A stretch of DNA of 64,000 bases from Bosea sp. NBC_00550 (GTDB lineage Bacteria > Pseudomonadota > Alphaproteobacteria > Rhizobiales > Beijerinckiaceae). Shown here piece after piece: positions 41,832 to 50,934 of this stretch (the stretch's first letter is position 1; every line of letters begins with the position of its first letter). The notes under the pieces were generated by a model that was not told where the DNA came from, searched no databases, and was given only the letters and a program-made list of their open reading frames with translations. The position numbers and the translations under genes were made by a program. Location of the stretch: NCBI RefSeq assembly GCF_026020075.1, contig NZ_CP102772.1:62001-126000 (forward strand), given 5' to 3'.

Positions 41832-42914
41832 TCACGCCACCCTCCGCCTCCAGACGATCCGCCACCGCACCAGCACGTCGGTCGCGAGCAGCATGAACAG
41901 CAGCATCGCCTGGAACATGCCGGTTGCCGCCTGCGGCAGGCGCACGGTCGACTGCGCGATCTCGCCGCCGACATAGGTCGCGGCCAGAACGATGCCGCCG
42001 AAGACGATGCCGAGCGGGTGCAGCCGCCCAAGAAACGCGACGATGATCGCCGTAAAGCCGTATCCGACCGGGAATTGCGGCGTGAGCTGCCCGAACGGGC
42101 CGGCAGCCTCGAACAGCCCGGCGAGGCCTGCCAGCGCGCCGCCGATCAGCAGCGTCGCCCATGTCGTGCGCGCGGCACTGAAGCCGCCATGGCGGGCCGC
42201 CGCAGGCGCCAGCCCCACCACCTTCACGGCATAGCCGGCCGTCGTCTTCTCCATGAGCAGCCAGGCGACGACCGCAAGCAGCAGCGCGACGGGGATGCCG
42301 AGATGGGCGAGAGAGCCCTCCCACATCGTCGGCAGCGTCTGGTCGGCTGTGAACATCCGCGTCTGCGGGAAGTTGAAGCCCTCCGGATCCTTCCACGGCC
42401 CGCGCACGAGGAAATACAGGAACTGGACCGCGACATAGGTCAGCATCAGGCTGGTCAGGATCTCGCTGACCTGCAGTTTCACCCGCAGGAATGCCGGGAT
42501 CGCGGCCCAGGCCATGCCGCCAAGGATACCCGCAAGCACCATGGCGGGCAGGATCCACCACCCCGTCATGCCGTAAGTCAGCAGTGCGACGCCCGTGCCG
42601 GCGATGGCGCCCATGATGTATTGCCCCTCGGCGCCGATGTTCCAGACATTGGCCCGGAAGCCGATCGCGAGCCCGAGTGCGATCATGATGAGCGGCGCGC
42701 CCTTCACGCCGATATCGGCCCAGCGCTGCGGTTCCAGGAACGGCGTCAGGAAGATGCTACCGACGGCATGGAAACCGTCATAGCCCATGGCGGTGAAGAC
42801 GATCATGCCGAGCAGCATGGTCAGCACGATCGCGATCAGCGGGCTCAAGGCCAGCATCGGCATGCTCGGCTCGCGGCGGCGGCGCCACTCAAGCATGCGC
42901 CGTCTCCGCGCCAT
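41832..42914 (-). CDS. ABC transporter permease (nucleoside-type, YufP-like)
   Basis: 360 residues, BPD_transp_2 family with about ten helices. PLIAIVLTMLLGMIVFTAMG is the first helix, APLIMIALGLAIGFRANVWNIGAEGQYIMGAI the conserved ATPase-contact block (NIGAEGQ). The start overlaps the ATPase gene's 3' end by 26 bp, so the two are translationally linked. The N-terminus MARRRRMLEWRRRREPS is strongly basic, consistent with a cytoplasmic start. Confidence 0.9.
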   Translation of the reverse strand: MARRRRMLEWRRRREPSMPMLALSPLIAIVLTMLLGMIVFTAMGYDGFHAVGSIFLTPFLEPQRWADIGVKGAPLIMIALGLAIGFRANVWNIGAEGQYIMGAIAGTGVALLTYGMTGWWILPAMVLAGILGGMAWAAIPAFLRVKLQVSEILTSLMLTYVAVQFLYFLVRGPWKDPEGFNFPQTRMFTADQTLPTMWEGSLAHLGIPVALLLAVVAWLLMEKTTAGYAVKVVGLAPAAARHGGFSAARTTWATLLIGGALAGLAGLFEAAGPFGQLTPQFPVGYGFTAIIVAFLGRLHPLGIVFGGIVLAATYVGGEIAQSTVRLPQAATGMFQAMLLFMLLATDVLVRWRIVWRRRVA

Positions 42915-44433
42915 GGACGCCGCCCATCATCAGGCCGATCTCATCGATGCCGAGGCTGGCGACGGGGCGCGGCACCGACAGCCGGCCTTCGTTGATGACG
43001 CAGAGCCGGTCGGCGAGTTCGAGCAGCTCGTCGAGATCCTGCGAGATCACCACCACGGCCGAGCCCTTGGCGGCGAGGTCGACAAGCTCCTGCCGGATCG
43101 CGGCGGCCGCGCCAGCATCGACGCCCCAGGTCGGCTGCGAGACGACGAGAACGGCGGGCTGCTGGCCGATCTCGCGGCCCATGATGAACTTCTGCAGATT
43201 GCCGCCCGAGAGTGAGCGGGCGAGGGCACCATTGCCGGTGGTTCTGACGTCGAAGAGCTTGATGACGCTGTCTGCGAAGCGCCGGACACTGCCGCGGCTG
43301 ATGAAGCCGTGCGGCGCCAGCGGCAGGCGGTGGCGTGCGGTCAGGACGCCGTTGTCGGCGAGCGAGAAATCCGGCACGGCGGCATGGCCGTTGCGCTCCT
43401 CGGGCACGCAGGCGAGGCCGAGAGCCCGACGCGGGCCGGCGCCTTCGAAGCCGATCGCCTTGCCGTCGAGCCTGATCGCCTCGGCATTGGCGGCCAGCTG
43501 TTCGCCCGAGAGTGCGGTCAGCAGTTCTGCCTGCCCGTTGCCGGCCACACCGGCGATGCCGAGGATCTCGCCGGCCCGCGCCTCGAACGAGACGTTCTCC
43601 AGATCGGTACCGAAAGGCGGCTCGCCGGGGAGGGACAGTCCGTTGGCCTCCAGTCGGACCGCTCCGGCCACGGCCGCCTTGCCGTGTTCGATCTTGCGCA
43701 GCTCCGCGCCGATCATCAGCTCGGCCATGCGCTTGGTCGTCTCGACCTTGGGGTCGCAGGTCGCGACCACGCGCCCGCCGCGCAGGATGGTGGCGCTGTC
43801 GCAGAGCGCCTTGATCTCATGCAGCTTGTGCGAAATGTAGAGGATCGAGCAGCCGCCCAGTGCGATCTGGCGCAGCGTCGCGAACAGGCGCTCGACCTCC
43901 TGCGGCGTCAGCACCGAGGTCGGCTCGTCCATGATCAGCAGCTTCGGCTTCTGCAGCAAGCAGCGCACGATCTCGATGCGCTGGCGCTCGCCGACCGAGA
44001 GCGTATGCACCTCCCGGTCAGGATCGAGCGGCAACGAATAGGATTGCAGGATCGCGGCGACACGGAGCTTCAGCTCCTCGCGGTCCACCGCCTCGTCGAG
44101 CCCGAGCGCGATGTTCTCGATCACCGTCATCGCGTCGAACAGCGAGAAATGCTGGAAGACCATGCCGATGCCGAGCCTGCGCGCGGCCTTGGGCGAGGGG
44201 ATCGCGACGGGCGAGCCGTTCCAGTGGATCGTGCCTTCGTCGGCCTGCTGCACGCCGTAGATGATCTTGACCAGCGTCGACTTGCCGGCCCCGTTCTCGC
44301 CGAGCAAGGCGTGGATTTCGCCGGGTTTGACGCTCAGGCTGATGTCTTCGTTGGCTTTGACGCCTGGGAAGCTCTTGGAGATATGGGCGAGCGCCAGCCG
44401 CGGCGGCACATCCTGCTCACGCGGCGGATTCAT
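42889..44433 (-). CDS. ABC transporter ATP-binding protein with two nucleotide-binding domains (nucleoside type)
   Basis: 514 residues from the ATG at 44433 (gggag ribosome site). NBD1 has Walker A GENGAGKST, Q-loop MVFQHFSLFDAMTV, signature LSVGERQRIEIVR and Walker B LLIMDEPTSVLTP. NBD2 has a degenerate Walker A (GVAGNGQAELL, no lysine), signature LSGGNLQKFIMGREI and VVSQPTWGVDAG in place of the Walker B acid pair. This asymmetry is normal for the BMP-type nucleoside/sugar importers. It overlaps xdhC upstream by 17 bp and the first permease by 26 bp, so transport and purine oxidation genes are transcribed together. Confidence 0.9.
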   Translation of the reverse strand: MNPPREQDVPPRLALAHISKSFPGVKANEDISLSVKPGEIHALLGENGAGKSTLVKIIYGVQQADEGTIHWNGSPVAIPSPKAARRLGIGMVFQHFSLFDAMTVIENIALGLDEAVDREELKLRVAAILQSYSLPLDPDREVHTLSVGERQRIEIVRCLLQKPKLLIMDEPTSVLTPQEVERLFATLRQIALGGCSILYISHKLHEIKALCDSATILRGGRVVATCDPKVETTKRMAELMIGAELRKIEHGKAAVAGAVRLEANGLSLPGEPPFGTDLENVSFEARAGEILGIAGVAGNGQAELLTALSGEQLAANAEAIRLDGKAIGFEGAGPRRALGLACVPEERNGHAAVPDFSLADNGVLTARHRLPLAPHGFISRGSVRRFADSVIKLFDVRTTGNGALARSLSGGNLQKFIMGREIGQQPAVLVVSQPTWGVDAGAAAAIRQELVDLAAKGSAVVVISQDLDELLELADRLCVINEGRLSVPRPVASLGIDEIGLMMGGVHGAETAHA

Positions 44434-45259
44434 GTCTGGCCCGTCTCCCTTTCGCCGGCTGCCGGCGGCCAAGCAAGCAACGCACCAGCTCGGCTGCCGT
44501 CAAGGCCGCGATCACCTCCGGGCGCTTGTCGTCCACATCCGAACCACCGATAGGGCATGTCAATCGCGCCAGCGCCTCGCGCCGGCCACCGCTGCGCAGG
44601 AAGCTCGCCGCGAAGCGCGCGCGCTTGGTGGCGGAGCCGATCATGCCGACATAGGCGGCATCGCCCCGCGCCAGCGCCGCTTCCGCCAGCCGGTAATCCA
44701 GCGCGTGGCTATGCGAGAGCACGACGACAGCGGCACCTTGCGGCGCTCCCGCCATCGCATCCACGGGGTCGGCCATGCGGATGCAGGTCACGGCAGGGGG
44801 CAGCCCGGTCATGACGTCGTCGCGGTCGTCGATGAGGGAGACCGAAAAGGGCAGCGCCGCCAGCGCTTTCGCCAACGCACGCCCGGTATGGCCGGCGCCG
44901 AAGATCAGGACCGGCGGCCGCGCCGCCGCTTCCGCCTTCTCGCGCGCGGCGATCATGGCGCGCTCGGCCGAACCGCAATGGCGCAGCGAAACGCGCACCC
45001 GGCCGCCGCAGCACTGCCCCATCTGCGGGCCGAGCGGGATGTCGAGCAACTGGCCCTCGGCGCCTTCGCTCAGCATGTGCCGGGCGAGGTCGATGCAGTG
45101 AAACTCGAGCTGACCGCCGCCGATGGTCCCGGCGACGGCACTCGCGCTGACGGCCATGCAGGCGCCGGCCTCGCGCGGTGTCGAGCCTTCGGCGGCCTCG
45201 ATCCGGACGAGGACGATGCCTTCGTGGCCATGTGCGGCGAGGAAGGCGGAGAGGGTCAT
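44417..45259 (-). CDS. xdhC: Xanthine dehydrogenase accessory protein XdhC
   Basis: 280 residues. GSTPREAGACMAVS and GTIGGGQLEFHCIDLARHML form the N-terminal XdhC/CoxI domain; LGPQMGQCCGGRVRVS includes the conserved QCCGG cysteines. The Rossmann part starts PPVLIFGAGHTGRALAKALA, and YVGMIGSATKRARF lies in the C-terminal domain. XdhC loads the sulfurated molybdenum cofactor into xanthine dehydrogenase. It lies between xdhB (178 bp upstream, with a family-C repeat in the gap) and the importer ATPase, which it overlaps. Confidence 0.93.
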   Translation of the reverse strand: MTLSAFLAAHGHEGIVLVRIEAAEGSTPREAGACMAVSASAVAGTIGGGQLEFHCIDLARHMLSEGAEGQLLDIPLGPQMGQCCGGRVRVSLRHCGSAERAMIAAREKAEAAARPPVLIFGAGHTGRALAKALAALPFSVSLIDDRDDVMTGLPPAVTCIRMADPVDAMAGAPQGAAVVVLSHSHALDYRLAEAALARGDAAYVGMIGSATKRARFAASFLRSGGRREALARLTCPIGGSDVDDKRPEVIAALTAAELVRCLLGRRQPAKGRRARHESAA

Positions 45260-45272
45260 GTCTCACCTCCGC

Positions 45273-45418
45273 CGTCATTCCGGGGCGGGTCGCAGGCCCG
45301 AGCCCGGAACCCATAACCGCAGCTATGGCAGGAAAGAGCGGGTACCGTGACGCTCTTGCGAGCACCATCGGCGGTTATGGGTTCCGGGCTCTTCGCTGCG
45401 CGAAGCCCCGGAATGACG
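45273..45418. repeat. Palindromic intergenic repeat, family C, copy 2
   Basis: Starts cgtcattccggggcgggtcg and ends cgcgaagccccggaatgacg; the inner halves cccggaacccataaccgc and gcggttatgggttccggg pair perfectly. It lies between xdhB and xdhC. Confidence 0.9.
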
Positions 45419-45437
45419 TGGGAGGTTGTTCCGAACC

Positions 45438-47798
45438 TCAACGTCCCGCCTCCACCCTGACCCGCTCCACCGCATCCAGCACCCGCTCGGGCGTCGCCGG
45501 CGCATCGAGGCGGGGGCAGACCCGGTAATCCGCCACGCTCGCCACCGCATCCGACAGCGCATGGAGCACGCAGATCGCCAGCATCAGCGGCGGCTCGCCG
45601 ACGGCCTTCGAGCGATGGATCGTCGGCTCACGGTTCGGCGCGTTCTCCAAGAGATGCACGTTGAAAATGCGTGGCCGGTCGGAGGCGACGGGGATCTTGT
45701 AGGTCGAGGGCGCATGGGTCCAGAGCCGGCCCTTCTTGTCCCAGACCAGCTCCTCGGTCGTCAGCCAGCCCATGCCTTGCACGAAGCCGCCCTCGATCTG
45801 GCCCTTGTCGATCGACGGGTTCAGCGGCTGCCCGCAATCATGCAGGATATCGACCCGCTCGACCTTGTATTCGCCGGTCAGCGTATCGATGGCGACCTCT
45901 GCCGCCGCCGCGCCATAGGCGAAATAATAGAAGGGATGGCCGCGCCCGGCCTTGCGGTCCCAATGGATCTTCGGCGTGGCGTAGAAGCCGGTGGCGGAGA
46001 GCTGGATGCGCGCCATGTAAGCGGCCTGGATCAGCTCCCCGAAAGCGATGTCGCGGGGGCCGATCTTCACCCGCCCCGGCAGGAAGGCGATGTCTTCCGG
46101 CCGCTCCTGCCAGTGCTTCGCCGCGAATTCGGTCAGCCGCTTCTTTATCGTCTCGCAGGCATCGAGCGCGGCCATGCCGTTGAGGTCGGAACCCGAAGAG
46201 GCTGCGGTGGCCGAGGTGTTCGGTACCTTGCCGGTAGTGGTCGCGGTGATCTTGATCTGGTCGAGCGCGATGCCGAAGGCCTGCGCCACGACTTGCGCAA
46301 CCTTGATGTAGAGCCCTTGCCCCATCTCGGTGCCGCCATGGTTCAGCGCGACCGTGCCGTCGGTATAGACATGCACTAGCGCGCCGGCCTGGTTGAACCA
46401 GGTCGCGGTGAAGGAGATGCCGAATTTCACCGGCGTCAGCGCAATGCCGCGCTTGACGATGAGGCTTTTCGCGTTGGCCTCCCGGATCGCCGCCTTGCGC
46501 TCCTGATAGTCTGAGCGCCGCTCCAGCTCGGCGATGACCTCGGCGGCGATATTATCCTCGACCGTCTGGTGATAGGGCGTAACGTCCCGGCCAAGTCCTT
46601 CACTGGAAGAATTGCCGCCATAGAGGTTACGCCGCCGCACCTCCAGCGGGTCGAGCCCTGTCGCGAAGGCGACCTCTTCGATGAAGCGCTCGGCCCCGAC
46701 CATGCCCTGCGGTCCGCCGAAGCCGCGGAAGGCGGTGTTCGAGCAGGTATGCGTCCGCAGCGGTTCCGAGCGGGCGCGCACGGCCGGGTAGAAATAGCAA
46801 TTGTCCATGTGGAACAGGGCGCGGTCCGTCACCGGGCCTGAGAGATCGGCGTTCCAGCCGCAGCGCGCGGCATAGACCGCGTCGACGGCGTGGATGCGGC
46901 CCTCGTCGTCGAAGCCGATCTCGTAGTCGCAGACGAAATCATGGCGCTTGCCGGTGATCGCCATATCGTCGTCGCGGTCCGGCCGGAGCTTCACCGGGCG
47001 CCTGAGCCTGCGCGCGCAGATCGCCGCGACGCAGGCGAAGAGATTGGCTTGCGTCTCCTTGCCGCCGAAACCGCCGCCCATGCGCCGGACCTCGACGGTC
47101 ACCGCATGCGAGCCGACACCGAGCACGGCGGCGACCATGTGCTGGACCTCGCTCGGATGCTGGGTCGAGACCAGCACGAGCATGTCCTCGTCCTCGCCGG
47201 GGACGGCGAGCGCGATCTGGCTTTCGAGGTAGAAATGCTCCTGACCGCCGATCGCCATCGAGCCGGTCAGCCGACGCGGGCTCGCGGCCAGCGCCGCGGC
47301 GAGGTCTCCGCGTTCGAGCTTCAACGGATCCGTGACGAGCGTCCCGCCGGCGGCTCTTGCGGCGGCGATGTCGATGAGCGGCGCTTCCTCCGCATAGTCG
47401 GCCTTGGCTAGGGCCGCCGCATGGCGCGCTTGCTCGCGTGTTTCGGCGACGACCGCGAAAAGCGGCTGGCCGTGAAACAGGACCGCATCCGTCGCGAAGA
47501 GCGGCTCGTCATGGCGGTGCGTCGAGGAGATGTCGTTGGCGCCGGGCACATCCGCGGCCGTCAGCACCGCGACGACGCCGGGCGCCTGCCTCACCGGATC
47601 GAGATCGAGCGAGATCAGCCGGCCGTGGGCGATGCCGCTCGTGCCGAGATAGGCGTGGAGCAGGCCTTCCGGCGCGGCGATGTCGTCGATGTAGAACGCT
47701 TCGCCCGCGACATGCTTGATCGCCGAGTCGTGGATGCGGGCGCTGCCCACCGGCCCGGCCTCGATGGCGATATCCAGCTTGCGGCGCGCGTCAGCCAT
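45438..47798 (-). CDS. xdhB: Xanthine dehydrogenase molybdopterin-binding subunit
   Basis: 786 residues from the ATG at 47798, which has a ggagg ribosome site and overlaps xdhA by 8 bp. VGSARIHDSAIKHVAGEAFYIDD opens the N-terminal domain; RRMGGGFGGKETQAN and NTAFRGFGGPQGMVGAE are the cofactor-binding loops, and LNHGGTEMGQGLYIKVAQV lies near the substrate channel. Length and motifs match the large subunit of the heterotetrameric bacterial XDH. It oxidises hypoxanthine and xanthine to urate, passing electrons to the Fe-S/FAD subunit XdhA. No urate-degrading genes are in the window. Confidence 0.95.
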   Translation of the reverse strand: MADARRKLDIAIEAGPVGSARIHDSAIKHVAGEAFYIDDIAAPEGLLHAYLGTSGIAHGRLISLDLDPVRQAPGVVAVLTAADVPGANDISSTHRHDEPLFATDAVLFHGQPLFAVVAETREQARHAAALAKADYAEEAPLIDIAAARAAGGTLVTDPLKLERGDLAAALAASPRRLTGSMAIGGQEHFYLESQIALAVPGEDEDMLVLVSTQHPSEVQHMVAAVLGVGSHAVTVEVRRMGGGFGGKETQANLFACVAAICARRLRRPVKLRPDRDDDMAITGKRHDFVCDYEIGFDDEGRIHAVDAVYAARCGWNADLSGPVTDRALFHMDNCYFYPAVRARSEPLRTHTCSNTAFRGFGGPQGMVGAERFIEEVAFATGLDPLEVRRRNLYGGNSSSEGLGRDVTPYHQTVEDNIAAEVIAELERRSDYQERKAAIREANAKSLIVKRGIALTPVKFGISFTATWFNQAGALVHVYTDGTVALNHGGTEMGQGLYIKVAQVVAQAFGIALDQIKITATTTGKVPNTSATAASSGSDLNGMAALDACETIKKRLTEFAAKHWQERPEDIAFLPGRVKIGPRDIAFGELIQAAYMARIQLSATGFYATPKIHWDRKAGRGHPFYYFAYGAAAAEVAIDTLTGEYKVERVDILHDCGQPLNPSIDKGQIEGGFVQGMGWLTTEELVWDKKGRLWTHAPSTYKIPVASDRPRIFNVHLLENAPNREPTIHRSKAVGEPPLMLAICVLHALSDAVASVADYRVCPRLDAPATPERVLDAVERVRVEAGR

Positions 47799-49281
47799 GG
47801 GCGACCTCCGCCAGCAGGCCGGCAACGCGGGTTTGCCCCGTGGGCGCCGTCGTCTCGATCAGGAAGCGCCGCAGCAGATTGCCGGCGACCTTCAGGCGAT
47901 AGGTGGCCGAAGCGCGCATGTCGCTGAGCGGCGTGAAATCCTGTGGCAGGGCGGCGATGGCAGCGGCGACGGCTGTCTCATCCCATGGCTGGCCGAGCAG
48001 TGCCTCTTCCGCCGCCTTGGCCCGCTTGGGAATGCCGGCCATGCCGCCATAGGCGAGCCGCGCCTCGCTGACTCGGCCATCCGGCCCCAGTCGCAGGTGG
48101 AAGGCGCAGCAAATGGCGGAGATATCCTCGTCGAAGCGCTTCGACACCTTGGAGACGTGGAACTGCGCGTCCGTCCCCAGTTTCGGCACCAGCACCGCCT
48201 CGACGAATTCGTCCGGGTGGCGGTCCTGCTTGCGGTAGTCTAGGAAGAAGCTTTCGAGAGGGATCGTGCGGCGTTCGATGCCGTTTGCGCCTTGGCGCGC
48301 CAGCACCAGCGTCGCGTCGAGCGCGATCAGGGCCGGCGGCAGGTCTCCGATCGGCGAGCCGTTGGCGATGTTGCCGCCGATCGTGCCGGCATTGCGCACC
48401 TGCTCGCCGCCGAACCGCCGCATCAGCTCGTCGAGCTGCGGCGAGAGTCGGGCGAGGGCGGTCCTGACGTCGATATGGCTCGCCATCGCGCCGAAGCGCA
48501 GGTGATCGCCCTTGTCCTCGATTTCGCGCAACGCCTCGATCCGCCCGAGATAGATCACCGGATCGAGCCGCTTCATGCCCTTGGTGACCCAGAGCCCGAC
48601 ATCGGTGGCGCCCGCGACCAGCGTCGCCTGCGGGTGAGCGGCGACGAGCTCGGCCAGGCCCTCGGTCGTCGCGGGCGCATGGAAGCTCCGGCCGGAGCCA
48701 TCGAGCTTCAGCGTCTCCTCGTCCCGCAACGCCATGAGCCGTTCGGCGACGGCCGCGCGGTCGCGCAGGAAATGGTCCTGCTCGCGCGGCGCGATTTCGT
48801 CCATGCGCCGTCCGGCGGCGATGATCGGCTCGTAGCCGGTGCAGCGGCAGAGATTGCCGGCCAGCGCATCCTCGATCCGCCCGATGCCGGGCTCGGCTTC
48901 GTTCAGGCGTAGCGCCAGCAGCGACATCACGAAGCCCGGCGTGCAGAAGCCGCATTGCGAGCCATGGCATTCCACCATCGCTTGCTGCACCGGGTGCAGG
49001 CTGCCATCCGATCCCTTGAGATGCTCCACCGTGAGAAGCTGGCAGCCGTCCAGCGTCGGCAGGAAGCGGATGCAGGCGTTGATCGCCTCATAGCGCAGCC
49101 GGCTGCCATCGAGCCGGCCGACGACGACGGTGCAGGCGCCGCAATCGCCCTCGGCACAGCCTTCCTTCGTGCCGGTCATGCGCCTGTCGAGGCGCAGCCA
49201 GTCGAGCACCGTCAGCGTCGGGTCGCAGCGATCGATCTCGATCAGCGCGTCGCCGAGCAGGAAGCGCAGGGTGTCACGCAT
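47791..49281 (-). CDS. xdhA: Xanthine dehydrogenase small subunit (2Fe-2S and FAD domains)
   Basis: 496 residues. The first Fe-S cluster fits Cys42, 47, 50 and 70 (GCAEGDCGACTVVVG), the second Cys110, 113, 145 and 147 (QCGFCTPG, NLCRCTGY). The FAD domain follows from residue 195, with TLVAGATDVGLWVTKGM and GTIGGNIANGSPIGDLPP. This is the XdhA layout of alphaproteobacteria, where the FAD/Fe-S parts are one chain and the Mo subunit another. It is the first gene of the minus-strand purine operon; its upstream region is shared with the divergent guanine deaminase gene. Confidence 0.95.
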   Translation of the reverse strand: MRDTLRFLLGDALIEIDRCDPTLTVLDWLRLDRRMTGTKEGCAEGDCGACTVVVGRLDGSRLRYEAINACIRFLPTLDGCQLLTVEHLKGSDGSLHPVQQAMVECHGSQCGFCTPGFVMSLLALRLNEAEPGIGRIEDALAGNLCRCTGYEPIIAAGRRMDEIAPREQDHFLRDRAAVAERLMALRDEETLKLDGSGRSFHAPATTEGLAELVAAHPQATLVAGATDVGLWVTKGMKRLDPVIYLGRIEALREIEDKGDHLRFGAMASHIDVRTALARLSPQLDELMRRFGGEQVRNAGTIGGNIANGSPIGDLPPALIALDATLVLARQGANGIERRTIPLESFFLDYRKQDRHPDEFVEAVLVPKLGTDAQFHVSKVSKRFDEDISAICCAFHLRLGPDGRVSEARLAYGGMAGIPKRAKAAEEALLGQPWDETAVAAAIAALPQDFTPLSDMRASATYRLKVAGNLLRRFLIETTAPTGQTRVAGLLAEVAHG

Positions 49282-49316
49282 GGTGCGGACCTCCGTCCGG
49301 CTTCCATTGTAACGAG

Positions 49317-49412
49317 GTCATTCCGGGCTTGGCCCGGGATCCATGCCGGAGCGCGTCCGGCGAAGGTTCAGGCATGGATCCCGGATCTCCGCTTCGCTGC
49401 GTCCGGGATGAC
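49317..49412. repeat. Palindromic intergenic repeat, family B, copy 6
   Basis: Starts gtcattccgggcttggcccg and ends cgctgcgtccgggatgac; inner halves gggatccatgcc and aggcatggatccc. It sits between the divergent xdhA and guanine deaminase genes, so it is close to or within their promoter region. Confidence 0.85.
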
Positions 49413-49525
49413 CACCGCCGGGTAATGCACGACTTCATGCCCTCAGATTAGGCACGATCCGCGCTTGGCCGGAAGCTTTGATTTGGTGCAGATGTGACGT
49501 GGATTTGTGCTGGAGCCCGCCGAAC

Positions 49526-50851
49526 GTGACTGCCCCCACCGCCATCCGCGCCCTGCGCGGCCGCCTGCTCTGGTTCGTCGATGATCCCTGGACCGCGGGA
49601 GAGGCCGCGCATCGGTTCATTGCGGATGGGCTGCTCGTCATCGAGGGCGGGCTCGTCAAGGCGGCAGGCGAGGCGAAGGCGCTGCTGCCGACGCTGCCGG
49701 CCGATGTCGAGATCTTGGACCACCGGCCGCATCTGATCATGCCCGGCTTCATCGACGCGCACATCCACATGCCGCAGACGCAGGTTGTCGCCTCCTATGG
49801 CGCGCAGCTGATGGAGTGGCTGAACAAATACACCTTCGTCGAGGAGCAGAAGCTCGGCCAGCAGGGCCATGCCGAGAAGCTCTCGCGGTTCTTCCTCGAC
49901 GAATTGCTTGCGAGCGGCACCACCACGGCGGCGGTCTACTGCTCGGTGCATTCGCAGTCGGCGGACGCTTTCTTTGCCGAATCCGAGCGACGCAACACCC
50001 GCATGATCGCCGGCAAGGTGATGATGGATCGCAACGCGCCGGAAGCGCTGAGCGATACGGCCGAAAGCGGCTATCGCGAATCGAAGGCGCTGATCGCGCG
50101 CTGGCACGGCAAGGGCCGGCAGCTCTATGGGATCACGCCACGCTTCGCCGTGACCTCGACGCCGGAGCAGCTGGCCGCGGCCGGGCAACTCGCGGCCGAG
50201 CATCCGGGCTGCCACGTCCAGACCCATATCAACGAGAACCGGGCCGAGATCGCCTTCGCCCGCAAGCTCTATCCCCAGGCCGCGGATTATGCCGACATCT
50301 ACAGGGGCTATGGCCTGCTCGGGCCCAGGAGCCTGATGGGCCATTGTATCCACATGACCCACAATGAGTGGCAGGCTTTTGCGGAGACCGGCGCAGTCGC
50401 CGTGTTCTGCCCGACCTCGAACCTGTTTCTCGGCTCAGGCCTGTTCGACTGGGCCCATGCCCGCCAACGCGGCGTCAAGGTGGCGGTCGCGACCGATATC
50501 GGCGGCGGCACCTCCTATTCGATGCTGCGGACCATGGCCGAGGCCTACAAGGTGCTGCAGTTGCAGGGGCAGTCGCTGTCCGCCTTCGCGGCGCTGCACG
50601 CGATCACGCTGGGCAATGCCGCCGCGCTCGGCCTCGATCATCTGGTCGGATCGTTCGAGCCCGGCCGCGAGGCCGATGCCGTGGTGCTCGATACCGGTGC
50701 GACGCGGGCGATGGCGCACCGGCTGGAGACGGCGCGCGATCTGGCAGAGGAGCTTTTCGTGCTCGTCACGCTCGGCGACGAACGCAACGTCGCCGCGACC
50801 TATGTGATGGGGGAACGCACCGCTGGAGCGTCATTCTCGGGCGGCGCCTAG
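49526..50851 (+). CDS. guaD: Guanine deaminase
   Basis: 441 residues from a GTG start with a gga ribosome element about 10 bp upstream; a weaker ATG lies at 49478. Amidohydrolase fold: PGFIDAHIHMPQTQV gives the HxH zinc motif (residues 79 and 81), VQTHINENRAEI the next histidine, LMGHCIHMTHNEW another and VATDIGGGTSYSML the catalytic aspartate. THINEN and FCPTSNLFLGSGLF are guanine-deaminase-specific. It converts guanine to xanthine, the substrate of the divergent xdh genes. The last eight residues (GASFSGGA) and the stop codon come from a family-A palindromic repeat, so the original C-terminus was altered. Confidence 0.93.
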   Translation: MTAPTAIRALRGRLLWFVDDPWTAGEAAHRFIADGLLVIEGGLVKAAGEAKALLPTLPADVEILDHRPHLIMPGFIDAHIHMPQTQVVASYGAQLMEWLNKYTFVEEQKLGQQGHAEKLSRFFLDELLASGTTTAAVYCSVHSQSADAFFAESERRNTRMIAGKVMMDRNAPEALSDTAESGYRESKALIARWHGKGRQLYGITPRFAVTSTPEQLAAAGQLAAEHPGCHVQTHINENRAEIAFARKLYPQAADYADIYRGYGLLGPRSLMGHCIHMTHNEWQAFAETGAVAVFCPTSNLFLGSGLFDWAHARQRGVKVAVATDIGGGTSYSMLRTMAEAYKVLQLQGQSLSAFAALHAITLGNAAALGLDHLVGSFEPGREADAVVLDTGATRAMAHRLETARDLAEELFVLVTLGDERNVAATYVMGERTAGASFSGGA

Positions 50852-50920
50852 CGCCGACCCGAGAATCTCATGCCGAGATAGCTGGTTTCCGAGATGGCCG
50901 GGTCAAGCCCGACCATGACG
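50829..50920. repeat. Palindromic intergenic repeat, family A, copy 4, overlapping the guaD 3' end
   Basis: Starts cgtcattctcgggcggcgcc and ends gtcaagcccgaccatgacg. The first 23 bases are coding for guaD and supply its stop codon. Confidence 0.85.
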
Positions 50921-50934
50921 GCTGTTCAGGCAAT

